Shown here: positions 9,079 to 19,584 of the stretch, one piece after another
Position numbering within the stretch: the stretch's first letter is position 1
Layout: every line of letters starts with the position of its first letter
Assembly: GCA_022701365.1 (NCBI GenBank)
Contig: JAKUHH010000124.1
Span: forward strand, 62,001 to 126,000
Source: Mycocentrospora acerina
Lineage: Eukaryota; Ascomycota; Dothideomycetes; Pleosporales
Direction of reading: 5' to 3'
Length of the DNA stretch: 64,000 nt
The notes under the pieces: model-generated
The model's database searches: none
The model's input: the letters and a program-made list of their open reading frames with translations, nothing else
What the model was told of the DNA's origin: nothing
Position numbers and translations under genes: made by a program

Positions 9079-12000
9079 CTAATCTATGGTGCTCTGCATA
9101 TAAAATAACGAACGCTCAGACACGAGCCGATCAGGGTGAGTCTTGTCCAGCGTAGTCCTGCGAACCTCAACAACGTACTCTAGCAGCTCTACCGCCTCTG
9201 TTATCTGTCCGTTGTCTCGGTATGCAAGAGCAAGCTCGTGCTGCGATGCTAGCCGATCTGGGTGACTCTTGTCTAGCGTAGTCCAGCGAATCTCAACAAC
9301 GTGCTCAAGCAGCTCTACCGCCTCTTTTATCTGCCCGTTGTCTCGGTATGCAATAGCAAGCGCGTGCTGCGATGCTAGCCGATCTGGGTGAGTCTTGTCT
9401 AGCGTAGTCTCGCGAACCTCAACAACGTGCTCTAGCAGCTCTACCGCCTCTTTTATCTGTCCGTTAGCCCGGTATGCACTAGAAAGCGTGTGCTGCGATG
9501 CTAGCCGAGACGGGTGAGTCTTGTCCAGCGTAGTCTCGCGAACCTCAACAACGTGCTTTAGTAGCTCTACTGCCTCTTTTATCTGCCCGTTAGCCCGGTA
9601 TGCACTAGCAAGCGCGTGCTGCGATGCTAGCTGATCAGGGTGAGTCTTGTATAGTGTAGTCTCTTGAACCTCAACAATGTGCTTTAGCAGCTCTACTGCC
9701 TCTTTTATCTGCCTGTTAACCCAATATGCAGTAGCAAGCGCGTGCTGCGATGCTAGCCAATTAGGGTGAGTCTTGTCTAGCGTAGTCTCGCGAACCTCAG
9801 CAACGTGCTTTAGCAGCTCTGATGCCTCTTTTATCTGCCCGTTAGCCCAATATGCAATAGCAAGCGTCTGCTGCGATGCTAGTTGATCAGGGTGAGTCTT
9901 GTCTAGCGTAGTCTCGCGAACCTCAACAACGTGCTTTAGTAGCTCTACTGCCTCTTTTATCTGCCCGTTAGCCCGGTATGCACTAGCAAGCGCGTGCTGC
10001 GATGCTAGCCGAGACGGGTGAGTCTTATCCAGCGTCGTTTCATTAACCTCAACGATGTGATCCAGCAGTTCCACTGCCTTCCTAGCGTGGCCCATATGCT
10101 GCAAATTCCTGGCTGCCAGCTCCCATATCGACAAATGTTCCCTTGACGGATCTGACGGTCTGATATGCAGCATCTGGTAGATGCCATCCAACAGCTGCTC
10201 AAGCCTAGCGTCCTCCCTCATCGTGTTTAGTGCCCAACCGCACTTCAGCAGGACGGAAAGCACCGCCTCCTGCGGTCTAGACAAGAACATCGTTTGTACA
10301 CTGGGGGACAGGAAAGACTGTACATGCGGCCGCAGCTCCCTCTCGCGCACCTGCCACAGCTCGGTCTGGCCTTGCGACAAAGCAAGCACGCATCCTGAAG
10401 TCAACCATGCCTGCCGCTGCCGCTCCTTTTCCAGCCGGTCCTTCGCCCACGCGTGCGCGAGCGGGTGCATCGACAGCCCGCCGCCATCGCCCAGCGCATG
10501 CCTTGTCACCAACGACAGCGACACAAGACGAGCGCTGGCTTTGTGGAGGCGATAGTCATCCCACTCATCTGATTCTGTATCAATGAACCTAGGTAACTGA
10601 GTAATGTGCCATCGTCCAAGGGCATACATTTCGTCCGGCTCGTCCGTCATATTCATATTGGTCGTCTCAGCGGGGCCGACCTCGAGCACGCGACGCGCAC
10701 CTCGCCATGCATCTTCGAATACTTCAAGCGGAAGCACACTTGATTGCAGTACACAGAGCACTACAAGCAAGTCTAGAGCATCCCGCCCAGCCTCGCTGTC
10801 AGAGCTCTCAAGAACATCTGCGGATGCCTCAAATGTAGCGTACACGTCCCGGTACCGTGACTGCTCTTGCTCTGGATAGTGCTTGAGTAGCCGTTTGCGC
10901 TGTCGCTGGTACTTCTCCAGGTATTGGTCCAGCTTGCAGTACCCTTCAGCAATGTACGCGCCGGCCTGGATTAGCGCAAGCGTGTGTGACCCTAGAAGAC
11001 GCACAATAGCCTGCGCCTGCTCCTTGCACGACCCCCAAGCCCTTTCTGGCACTTGAGCAGCCTTGAGCAGAAGTTCCGTTGAGTGCTCTGCATCTAGGCC
11101 CTCGAGCGCTTCTGCAGGCAGGCTGCTGTATCCGCTGCATTGCGGGTTGCGAGACGTTATGATGATCGTGCCCTGTACCCCAGACGGTATGTATCGCGCG
11201 TAGTTAAAGTCAAAATCGTCAGCATTGTCTAAGACTAGCAGCCAGCGCTTCTTTGTGTTCGCAAGCGCTCGAAGCGACTCGTCCACACTCTCAGCAGGCG
11301 ATTGGAGCGCTTTCGCGACAGCCACAAAGCCGTTCTTAGCAGTCACCTGGCTACCGACATCTACCCAAAATACGCCCCAGAAGCTGCTGCTTGTCAGCGA
11401 AATGTGTGTGTCGCTTGAGAGCAACAAGTTGTAGGGGTAACGCACTCTTCTCGCATCAGGTCTGCAACTTTAAGGCACACCTCGCTCTTTCCCATGCCCC
11501 CAATGCCAGTGATGACCACTCGTTTTTGATCTGTTGCGACCGGGCTGTTGTTTCGTAGGGAAATCTGTAGTCGTTCTATGACTTCGCTGCGGCCAGTAAA
11601 TAAATTGTTGACTGTGCGGGGAACTATCCAGTGCACGTTGCTGGCCGGATCAGAGTCTGTGAAGCCAGACCGTTAGTCACTGGCGATGATAAACACAGTG
11701 TCTGTCTGGTTGCTTACCTTTGTTGCAGTGCCGGTCTGCTACCAAAGAACTACTATTTTCAAACATCCTACGCAGCTCTGGCAGGAGCAGCATGAAGTTC
11801 CTGTCGTTGCTTCCGCTGAACTTGTTCAGTCCAGAGTGGTCAGCATCCATGTACATCAGCTTCTGGCCAACAAGCGTAGCGGACTTTGTGCTCACAAACT
11901 GCTTGTGTTAGATAAAAGTTACAGCGGCAGGCTGTCAACAAACCTGTCGGCTAACAGGCCCGTACTCGGCCTCCCTGTTCTCGTAAAAGCACGTCACGTC

Positions 12001-12910
12001 ATGCTTGCCGTAGCTGCGCCAGAAGTCTATCGATAAGGCGTGCAGACCTGGACTGTCTTTCTGCAGTATCTTTAACAGCGTATACTTGTGGCCCTGTGCC
12101 TCCTGCAGCCGGATGAGCTTTGCCAGCCATTGCGCATATGCCGCCTCTCCACTACCCTGGAACGGTGTGCCTAGGAAGATGATGCCCATGACTGAGAGGC
12201 GGAGGTCAGTGTAGCCGGGTCCATGGACAGCGATAGCGAGTGCCTGGACTTGGTTAATAAATATTCTCTGTTGCTTGTGCTAGTCTGTACCTGTTGGATA
12301 ACAAGGCCTCCAAGACTGTGGCCAATTAAGATGAGTGGTCTCTGGCGTTCCTGTCGTATGCGTCAGAAACCATCAACTGAAGTTGGTTAATTTGCTGTGA
12401 GAAACAGGGTGTGAGAAGCAGCGCAACCACGTACACTGGCGCTCTGCCGATGCTGGAGCAGCACTTCCAGCAGCTGCTGCCCACACTCTCGCAGGCTTGT
12501 GTTCACGTGTCGGTCTCTCCAGTCCGACCCGTAGCTGTATGTCGCAATCCGCGCGCTTCTGAACGCAGGCACCAGGAGGTCCCGCGGCCACATGACCTCC
12601 CTTGTCTTGCAGCCCCCATCATTGTCCGGCACCTTACTCTTCTTCCCAAACAGCCTGCTGAGCCTCTCTGATCCCGTCTTCTCCTTCGTCTTCTCTTTTG
12701 TCTCTATTACTGGGACCTTCTTGACCCAGGTGTAGAACGCATGTGCGCCTAGTCCCTGGACGGCCACTATGCTTCACGCGATTAGCGGGGCTGGTGGTCG
12801 GGCCTGTTAGGTTGTACCTAGTGCACTTACTCAACATCGTGGGGAGCGTTTGGCGTCGGCTCGCCAGACCAGAACGTAAGCCCACTGGCGTTGGTGTCTT
12901 CGTGCGCCAT
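9079..12910 (-). CDS. NOD-like receptor: alpha/beta-hydrolase - NB-ARC - TPR
   Basis: Seven exons are deduced: 12910-12831, 12771-12435, 12350-12291, 12243-11944, 11898-11718, 11656-11446 and 11386-9079, together 1158 residues. The N-terminal domain is lipase-like: DIVAVQGLGAHAFYTWVKK, then LILIGHSLGGLVIQQ (nucleophile Ser about 151) and GIIFLGTPFQGSG. The central STAND ATPase has the P-loop GIGGMGKS (370-377), Walker B RWLLVLDNADDFDF and GTIIITSRN. The C-terminus (about 826-1158) is eight 42-residue TPRs of kinesin-light-chain type, nearly identical, each with TTLDKTHPDRLASQHALA-like cores. This layout is that of fungal NLRs, in which repeats sense a ligand and trigger oligomerisation of the effector domain. 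The intron 1 acceptor is AAG, and the exon 7 acceptor is an ambiguous AAGCAGCAG; all choices keep the frame. No frame break is seen, so the gene looks intact. Confidence 0.88.
9133..10100 (-). repeat. 126-bp tandem repeat encoding the eight TPRs
   Basis: The anchor GGGTGAGTCTTGTC or a close variant recurs every 126 bp, at about 9133, 9259, 9385, 9511, 9637, 9763, 9889 and 10015. Units differ by a few bases, many at codons for putative concave-surface residues (for example SR, DQ, NW or DR after KTHP, and ANGQ, VNRQ or DNGQ). Near-identity at DNA level indicates recent amplification or gene conversion. Confidence 0.95.
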
Positions 12911-13355
12911 GTCCGCCTTCACTTGCGGGTGCTGCGCTCATCGCCTGGGTGGGCGGTGTAGCAGCATGTAAAGAGGTACAGAAGAGACAGGGTAGCGCAG
13001 CGGAAGGCTGGTAACAACGCCGCGCAGCAGCAGCGCTCAATCGAACAAGTAAGACCCCTGCACTCTGCTGTCCACTAACTGCATTCTCAAGACGCGTGCA
13101 GGTGCAGGCGCCGGGGCTGGCGCAGACGGGCGGCTGGACGGTGGAGGCGGATCGCTGGCTGCGGACCGCTGCATGCACATGCTGCATAGGCGCACTCTGC
13201 GAAGTCAATATCCGCTGTTGTAGACAAACCCTTACCACCTAATATCAGAGTGCACTGCTCAACTCTTTATACAGACCTGTTCTTGTTTCCTGCAAGTGTA
13301 AGTCTAACCGTGCCTAGTGTTCGCTAGCCTTGCAGCTTAATGTTTCGGTCCACAG
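12911..13355. promoter_or_regulatory. Divergent promoter shared by the NLR and the DUF6601 gene
   Basis: About 445 bp separate the two start codons. A CTTTATACAG stretch lies at about 13263-13272, and GTAAGT...TTGCAG at about 13299-13336 could be a small intron in the DUF6601 leader. Open frames here are shadows without family features. Confidence 0.5.
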
Positions 13356-14447
13356 ATGAAAGTGTCGGCTCCGTTCACATCAAATCCACTTCAGTCTGTC
13401 TTGCTGGAGCATTCTGTAAAGCTCAGTAGCCTTACCAAGAACAAGTCCACTGTATCTTCAGAGTCAGCAGCGCCGAACCTTAACATCACACCAATCTTAC
13501 TACTTCATGCCGCGTCTTACAGGACAAAGGACAACATCTTGCAGGTGCCCGACACAAGTGCTGAGTATCTCTGGTGTGAGCTAGGCGTAGATCGCCTCAA
13601 TGAAATCCACCCTTGGCTGTGGATAGCCGGCCGACCAATGCTGCCGCGCGCATTGCATCACCAAAGACTGCTGGGTCGTGAAGTCACAGTGACGGAGCGA
13701 ATGGATATGCACCTAGTTTGGTCCAAAACCCGCATCTTTGTCAAGCCTCTTCCCAAGTTTCTCATGGAGTCGCAGTTTTGGACAGACCGCTTAAGTTGCA
13801 AGGACAAATGCAAGTGTTCGCCGCCTTCTTCTCATAGCCCAGCACCCTACGTCGAATGTGAAGAGGCTCGGCTCAAAAAGTGTGCTCTGGGATGCTTGCT
13901 GTCCTACGCGGCGTTGATCTCTCATGAAAGCGACTTCTTCATCGCGCAGGAGACCCATCTGCTCTCCGATCCGATATCTTGGATGCACTGGAAGACTTTT
14001 GTCAAGGAGATCCTCGAGCAAGACTCCATCCATGACCATGTCAACCAGCGATACATCTACGGCGAACTGCGCTTGAACCAACTCAACACGATTTACCGAC
14101 TTACTGGACGTGCCGTCTTTCGTGGTTATCAAACTGAGTATAACCAATACAGCAGCTTCTTCCGGGACAACTTCACCTGGCTGGCATCTGTACTGGCATA
14201 CATGGTCATTGTTCTGACGGCCATGCAGGTTGGCTTAGCAACAAAAGAGTTAGAGGGGAACAAGGCATTTCAAGCAGCGTCATATGGTTTTACTGTGCTT
14301 ACGATCGTTGGCTCTTTGGCTGCCGTGATGATAGTGTTCACCATCTTCTTGTTTCTCTTCGTCTATAACTGGATTCAAACACTAAGGTACGTAAAGGTGA
14401 GGCAACTCGAGCTTCAACGACATGGTATTACATCAGCTGCATTGTGA
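13356..14447 (+). CDS. DUF6601 family membrane protein
   Basis: This is a 363-residue, single-exon gene. The block RPMLPRALHHQRLLGREVTV, continuing TERMDMHLVWSKTRIFVKPLP and FLMESQFWTDRLSC, is the hallmark of the fungal DUF6601 family. Further conserved segments are LLSYAALISHESDFFIA and YGELRLNQLNTIYR. Two membrane helices end the protein (about 273-293 and 308-334), with a short basic tail, so a large cytosolic domain anchored by a C-terminal hairpin is likely. The biochemical function of the family is unknown to me. It is divergent from the NLR gene with only 445 bp between them, which suggests co-regulation. An upstream non-coding exon is possible because CCACAG directly precedes the ATG. 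Confidence 0.85.
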   Translation: MKVSAPFTSNPLQSVLLEHSVKLSSLTKNKSTVSSESAAPNLNITPILLLHAASYRTKDNILQVPDTSAEYLWCELGVDRLNEIHPWLWIAGRPMLPRALHHQRLLGREVTVTERMDMHLVWSKTRIFVKPLPKFLMESQFWTDRLSCKDKCKCSPPSSHSPAPYVECEEARLKKCALGCLLSYAALISHESDFFIAQETHLLSDPISWMHWKTFVKEILEQDSIHDHVNQRYIYGELRLNQLNTIYRLTGRAVFRGYQTEYNQYSSFFRDNFTWLASVLAYMVIVLTAMQVGLATKELEGNKAFQAASYGFTVLTIVGSLAAVMIVFTIFLFLFVYNWIQTLRYVKVRQLELQRHGITSAAL

Positions 14448-16100
14448 TCCTTCTTAGTGCGGGAACATCTCATCGAGGCGTGTATGTGTGTGATAATTCA
14501 ATTAGATACGAATGAATCGATACATCATATTGCAAAATACGCTGCAAATCAGTCAAGCCTATGGAGAACCAGACGGGGTGTGAAGCGTGCCGACAAACCA
14601 ACGGGCAGGGCCGAACGGGACGCATAAGCTGTGATTGCACATACAGCGCTTGCCTGCCTGCCTCCACTCATAGCCTCCGTGATTCCGCCTCCAGCTCGCA
14701 GCACCCTCAGCCACAACGCTAGCGCCTAACGCATGCAGCTTGTGACTGGGATGAACATGCAATAAGGCGCAGCAGGCGCAGCAGGCGCAGCGGGCTTTGC
14801 TTGTCGACTGTAGTAGGTTAGAGCAGCAAGGCGGAAAAGTGGAAATTGAGCTGTCTACATGTATCACACCTAGATTCAAGGAGAGCACAGTCTCTGTTCA
14901 TGTATCACACTATCTTTAAGCGTTAATTTGAGGGGACAGAGCTTGCAAGGTGCGAAGTCCATGTCTGTCTACAGTGGGTATGGAGTCTATGATCAGTATG
15001 ATAGCATACGGCGACATCTGAGCACGTTGGAACTTGCTGAAATGTTCTAGCGGCTATGCCAGAGAGCGCAGGTAGCTTGTACATATTAGTATATCTTGTC
15101 GCCGCTTCATTAGTTCATTGAAGTTAGGCGATCACCGCTAGATTTAGGGATTGATTTGGGTCCTATTATGCCAGTTCAACATGTATTACGGCCACTTCGT
15201 TTCATCTACTGATTGTCTTGAGTATAGTCACGACTCGAGCTACAAGCTGGGTCTACTAGATGATGGCAAGAGTACACCAACGTAGATTTCGCTGGACTTG
15301 AACCATAAGTCATACGGGGTGGCTCCATGCAAGCCGAGATTGGCGTTTATTTCGGTCGCAGGTACTGATCAGTGTTGCCACATTATATGAAACTGGGCTC
15401 TACAACAAGCTTGAGACTAATATGATATCCTATTGTTGTAGCAAGGTCTTTAGGCTCGTGCTATGGATTCTCCTTAGTCCACTTGGTTGTCAGTGTCGAG
15501 CGTTTGTAGTGCTGGTAAGCGTTATAATTATGATTATACAGAAGGATATTTGTAGTATGCGCCCGAAGGCAATGATTTAATCCAATTTTTGATAGTAGTG
15601 GAGGATACAAATGTTTATAGATAGCTATGGAATACAGAGCTGCGGAAATTTTGAAGACAATGTTGCGTGCGCAGAACTATTTTAACTTGAATTTCAAGTA
15701 CTCATGTTTTCCTGCTCGGAGGGTGCCTACTAAAAATTATACTACAGTCACCTACAATATAATGACGTCTGATAGTGCGTTGAATTCTCCAGACTACTCC
15801 ATCATGTGGTGAAAGTCTTGCAGTACCTGGTATGTACTCGGCAAATAAAACTTTCCTCAACGCCACCCACCATTTTCCATCAGTCTCGCTTTCACTACCC
15901 AAGGCGGTCGGCGTATACAACCACTCCGCCTTCACGTCGCTTTCACAGTCACGACAACTACCGTATTCACTTCTGAAACACAAATTCAACCCCACCTACA
16001 AATCACTCTTAATCACACCTCGACTCACCTCACCCACCTCACCCACTACTCTCACTTCACCATTTCTCAACCTCTGCTGACCCGCTATCCACTCTCAAAA
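14448..16100. other. Gene-poor right flank of the NLR island
   Basis: About 1.65 kb with no supported gene, locally AT-rich from about 14850 to 15830. A 9-bp repeat lies at 14766-14792. The last 200 bp (15850-16090) is C/T-rich and forms the leader of the downstream gene. A B-box-like motif near 15288-15303 on the minus strand has no tRNA fold around it. Confidence 0.5.
14766..14792. repeat. 9-bp tandem repeat, three copies
   Basis: GGCGCAGCA occurs twice, followed by GGCGCAGCG. It is short and non-coding. Confidence 0.85.
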
Positions 16101-17754
16101 ATGCTCGAACTCGCAATGGCAGAAGCCTACCGACCGCGTGTGCCCAAGAGAAAAAATCCCACATTATCGACATCGACATCCAATAGGTCTACTCGAACCG
16201 GTTCGTCCACGTCATCTGGTAATACGAAGCGTGATAGTATTAGGTTGAGCAGAACGTTGAGCCTGTCGTTGTTTAGGAAGAAGGAGAAAAAAGGAGATGC
16301 TTTGACGCAGTCGCCTGTGTCTTTGGTATCACTGCCCACGGAAATGGACAAGAATCTGTATGAAGAGAGGTATGTTGAGTCTATTTTTGAATAATTTCTC
16401 GTATACTGAGTTAACCGTTTCCGATCCCATGTCAATTTGATTACTTACGTCACATCCTTCATTTCTCTCCCACTTTTCATCAGATTTTACATCATCGAAC
16501 AAGTACCGAGTTCTCTTTGTTACCCCATAACACAACACACTAACTCGTCCCAGGCCAACATTGATACTCACCCCCCTCACTCACATCCCACCATCACAAC
16601 CCCTCCCCCCTGCCGAAATCGACTTCTTCGACAATGCCTTACAAGACGCCCTCCACATCCTAACTCACTCCCCCCTTTCTACCCCACGCCTCCACGCCGA
16701 TGCCTCACTCGCACATCTCGCCCACATCAGCGACATTGCTGCCTGCACAGCCACCAGCTGGGGTGAAATCTGGGCCATGATGGTGCACGCCGCCAAGCAC
16801 CTCGTCTGGACGCAACCACATATGAGCACTGCAGTATCGGCATGTCTGCTCCGCGCTCTATCTACAATAGCCATGATCTTCAACGAAGAACAAGAACAGG
16901 GCTGCACAGGGACATCAGACTTGGCGCGCATCGCAGGCGGCACATTTGAGGGGATACTGATGGAGAGACGAGGACTGGGCGTCCATTTGGGGAGGTCGTT
17001 CGCAACTTGGCTGACAGAGCATATCGAGAAAGTTGAGGTGCAGCGCACCCACTCCCCATCTCCTCTCTACCAATTCGTCAACCCTCCAGAGAACTTCCCC
17101 CATACCAACAACCCAACACTCCGCATCCTAGCTCTCTCCTCCCCCCTCCTCCAACCAGCAATTCTACACGCCCTCTCCACCCTCCCACACCTAACCCTCC
17201 ACCTCACTCTCCTCTCCTCCTCCCTCCCCCACTGCCCCGCCCCGCAAACAGCCGCTCAAATTCTCTCCTCCCTCTCTGAAGAAGACAAACTCCGTCTACG
17301 CATCGCCATCCTCCCTTCCGCAGCTATCGCCATAACCACCACACGCAACACCGACATTCTCCTCCTCAGCGCATCCCGCATCTCCCCCTCAGGCAACGTT
17401 CTCACCACCACTGGGGCCCTCCCTGCCGCCATCTGCGCTAAACACCTAAACCCCAAAGTCACTGTCGTGGTGCTGTCAGACGTGGATAAGATTACTGCTT
17501 CGGGTGCGCACGACGAAGACATGATACCCTATCCCGTGAGCGAATTGACGTCGACGTGGGATCCGGCAGTGAAGACGCAGTTGCTGGGAGAAGAAGGGGT
17601 CGAGATAGCTGGCGAAGAGTTGGAGTGGGTGCCAGTGGGTTTTGTGGATGTGTATGTCACGGAGAAGGGGGTTGTGAAAGTGGAGGAGATGGAGGGGATT
17701 GCGCGGGAGTTGGAGGAGTTGGGGGAGTATATTTTTGGGCGGATGGAGGGGTGA
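16101..17754 (+). CDS. eIF2B-alpha/beta/delta-fold (IF-2B family) protein
   Basis: Exons 16101-16369 and 16554-17754 give 489 residues; the junction phase is consistent and a CTAAC branch site precedes the acceptor. The first about 90 residues are basic and Ser/Thr-rich (KRKNPTLSTSTSNRSTRTGS). The body follows the NagB/RpiA-like fold of eIF2B regulatory subunits and related sugar-phosphate isomerases: SWGEIWAMMVHAAKHL, NTDILLLSASRISPSGNVL, TTGALPAAICAKHLNPKV and near the end WVPVGFVDVYVTEKG. The conserved GAD of eIF2B/MTR-1-P isomerases reads SAS here, so the active-site aspartate is lost. It is therefore probably a divergent fungal relative rather than an eIF2B subunit; the role is unknown. 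The coding strand changes from strongly C-rich to G-rich at about 17480. Confidence 0.78.
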
Positions 17755-18164
17755 GGTGGAGGGAGTGAAGGAGATGACTGGAGGAGATGTGGGGTTTGGG
17801 ATTGGATTTCGGGGGTATTGCTACATCTTGGTAGAGAGGGAAAGCGTGACAGGACTTTGTATACAGCGTTGACGTTGCATGTCTGGAATGATCATCTAGA
17901 CCTTGCGACGCAGAAGCTTGGGATGAGTTTAGATGGGTAAAAGTAAAAAAGGTAAACTCGACTGGATATGCCCTACCAACGCCATCTTTTTCCCATGTCA
18001 AGAAGGTAGCATACAACCGGTGACGCTCTATCGTCCTGTTCGTACACAATTCAACGCAATTCTCAACCCCAGCGAAGCAGCTAGCCCCACAGTGTGTGTC
18101 TTCTCTATCTGCCCCATTGCCGTATCCCCATCAAATCCAATGCGATGGCCCCTCTCCTTTCCAT
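17755..18164. other. Convergent 3' region
   Basis: About 410 bp between the converging IF-2B-family gene and ERV25. It holds GA-rich sequence right after the first stop codon. No gene or notable structure is seen. Confidence 0.5.
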
Positions 18165-18907
18165 CTAGATAAGGTGCTTGCTCCTGAAATAAGCCCTCAG
18201 GTAGACAACCTGCCACACGCCCAGCCCAACCAACATGCCCATGGTTCCAAATGCGAACCACTTGACGCGCTCATTCGTGCTCTCATTGGTGTCCCTCAGC
18301 TTCTGCTCCCGTGTCCTCAGGTAGTCCATTTCGGTGACGATCTCGTTGACCGTCTCCTCGATGCGACGCAGCTCGGCTTCTATAGGCTTGAGCTTCTCGC
18401 TAGCCTGGATGGCGCTCCAGTCCTTGGCGTCGGCACCAATGTCAATGTCGAGCTCAACGTGGCGGGAAACGGCTGTCCTTGCGCCGCCGGTCAGGATGTT
18501 CTCAAAGCACACGTCGAAGGCCGAGTCGGCGTGCGAGGTGAATGCGTAGCGGTTCTCGCCGACAACGTCCTTGGGGCGGTGGTAGTCGTTGCCCATTGCG
18601 TCGCGAATCTGGGGAAGACTGGGTTAGCTGTTGTGACCCTGTGTATAACGCTCCTTGAAAGAGAATGCGTGTTTTTATAGTGCTCGAGCTGACATACATG
18701 CATGTCCACCTTCTGACCGTCCCCTCTATACCCGTCCAGAGTTGCCGTGACCACGACCAGCTGGTCCTCTTGCACAAAGTTGCGCACGCATCGCTCGTAC
18801 TTTGCCGCGTCGTGGGGGGAGACGGCGAATAGATCGAATTTCAGGGCGTTCGCAAGGGGAGCGACAACCAGCAAGAGGCAGCTCAGCAGGCGGAGTAACC
18901 GGTCCAT
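18165..18907 (-). CDS. ERV25: p24-family cargo receptor Erv25 (TMED10-like)
   Basis: This is a type I membrane protein of COPII/COPI vesicles that cycles between ER and Golgi and forms hetero-oligomers with Emp24. Exons 18907-18698 and 18608-18165 give 217 residues, normal for the family. A signal peptide (LLRLLSCLLLVVAPLANA) is followed by the GOLD domain: LKFDLFAVSP, CVRNFVQEDQLVVV, then SHADSAFDVCFENIL; the two cysteines form the conserved disulfide. Next come a coiled coil (EAELRRIEETVNEIVTEMDY), one transmembrane helix (FGTMGMLVGLGVWQVVYLR) and a short cytosolic tail YFRSKHLI. The tail lacks a clear terminal KKxx. The 89-nt intron is in phase 0. Confidence is high. Confidence 0.95.
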
Positions 18908-19584
18908 GGCGATTGGAGTGGAGTGTGTGACGCTCGCAGGTTGAGCAAGGCGTTGGGCCAAAATGTACAGCTGGCTACTGGATGCGCTGATGGGGAGGAA
19001 GGACACATAGTCCGTTTCGGCGCTAGAGTGCTTCGGGCGTGGTGGGGCGGACCCTGGCACGCGCGACCGCTGCACTTGTCGCGCGTGTCCTGGCACGACT
19101 TGACTTCTAAAATCGACATTGATTTTTGAGCTGGATATCAAGTAGAATTTGTTTTTGGCCAAGTGATCGAATTTTTCAATGACCGCATTCTATGGAGTTG
19201 ATTATACTACAAATAGTGCCAATATGAACAAGAAGAACAGGGGTCATATACACAAAGATACCCCTAGTCCAGCGAGACTGGTTCCACCAATCTCTAGTCG
19301 CACCGTCCCGATCAAAGTAAAGTTACGCGCCAATTGAGCGATCACATAACATCCTCCAGAAAGAATTATCAACCCTTGGAGAGCAGAAAAGGTACAATCA
19401 CTCATACACGCTCGTGCTTGTGCTCCGCGTTGTTTCGTTTGGCTCAAGTAACCAAGAAGGAATGACCCAGTGCGCGTCATGTCTGCTTGCTGAACTTACT
19501 TCACACTTTCTCAACCTGTCCGTCTTGCTTTGAGATCAAATTCGGGTTGTATGCCTAATGATCGTGGTTGAACTGTCTTTCGCT
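18908..19584. other. ERV25 promoter and 3' end of the Zn2Cys6 gene
   Basis: About 680 bp between two minus-strand genes. The part adjoining ERV25 is GC-rich; 19130-19560 is AT-rich, with no supported coding sequence. Confidence 0.5.

Noticed and set aside
9133..10100. Regularly spaced repeats resembling a CRISPR array
   Set aside because: The whole 126-bp period is repeated and coding (TPR units); there are no unique spacers and the organism is a eukaryote.
15280..15345. Possible tRNA: exact GGTTCAAGTCC B-box on the minus strand
   Set aside because: Only three of five T-stem pairs form, no A-box is found at the right distance and no acceptor stem is possible.
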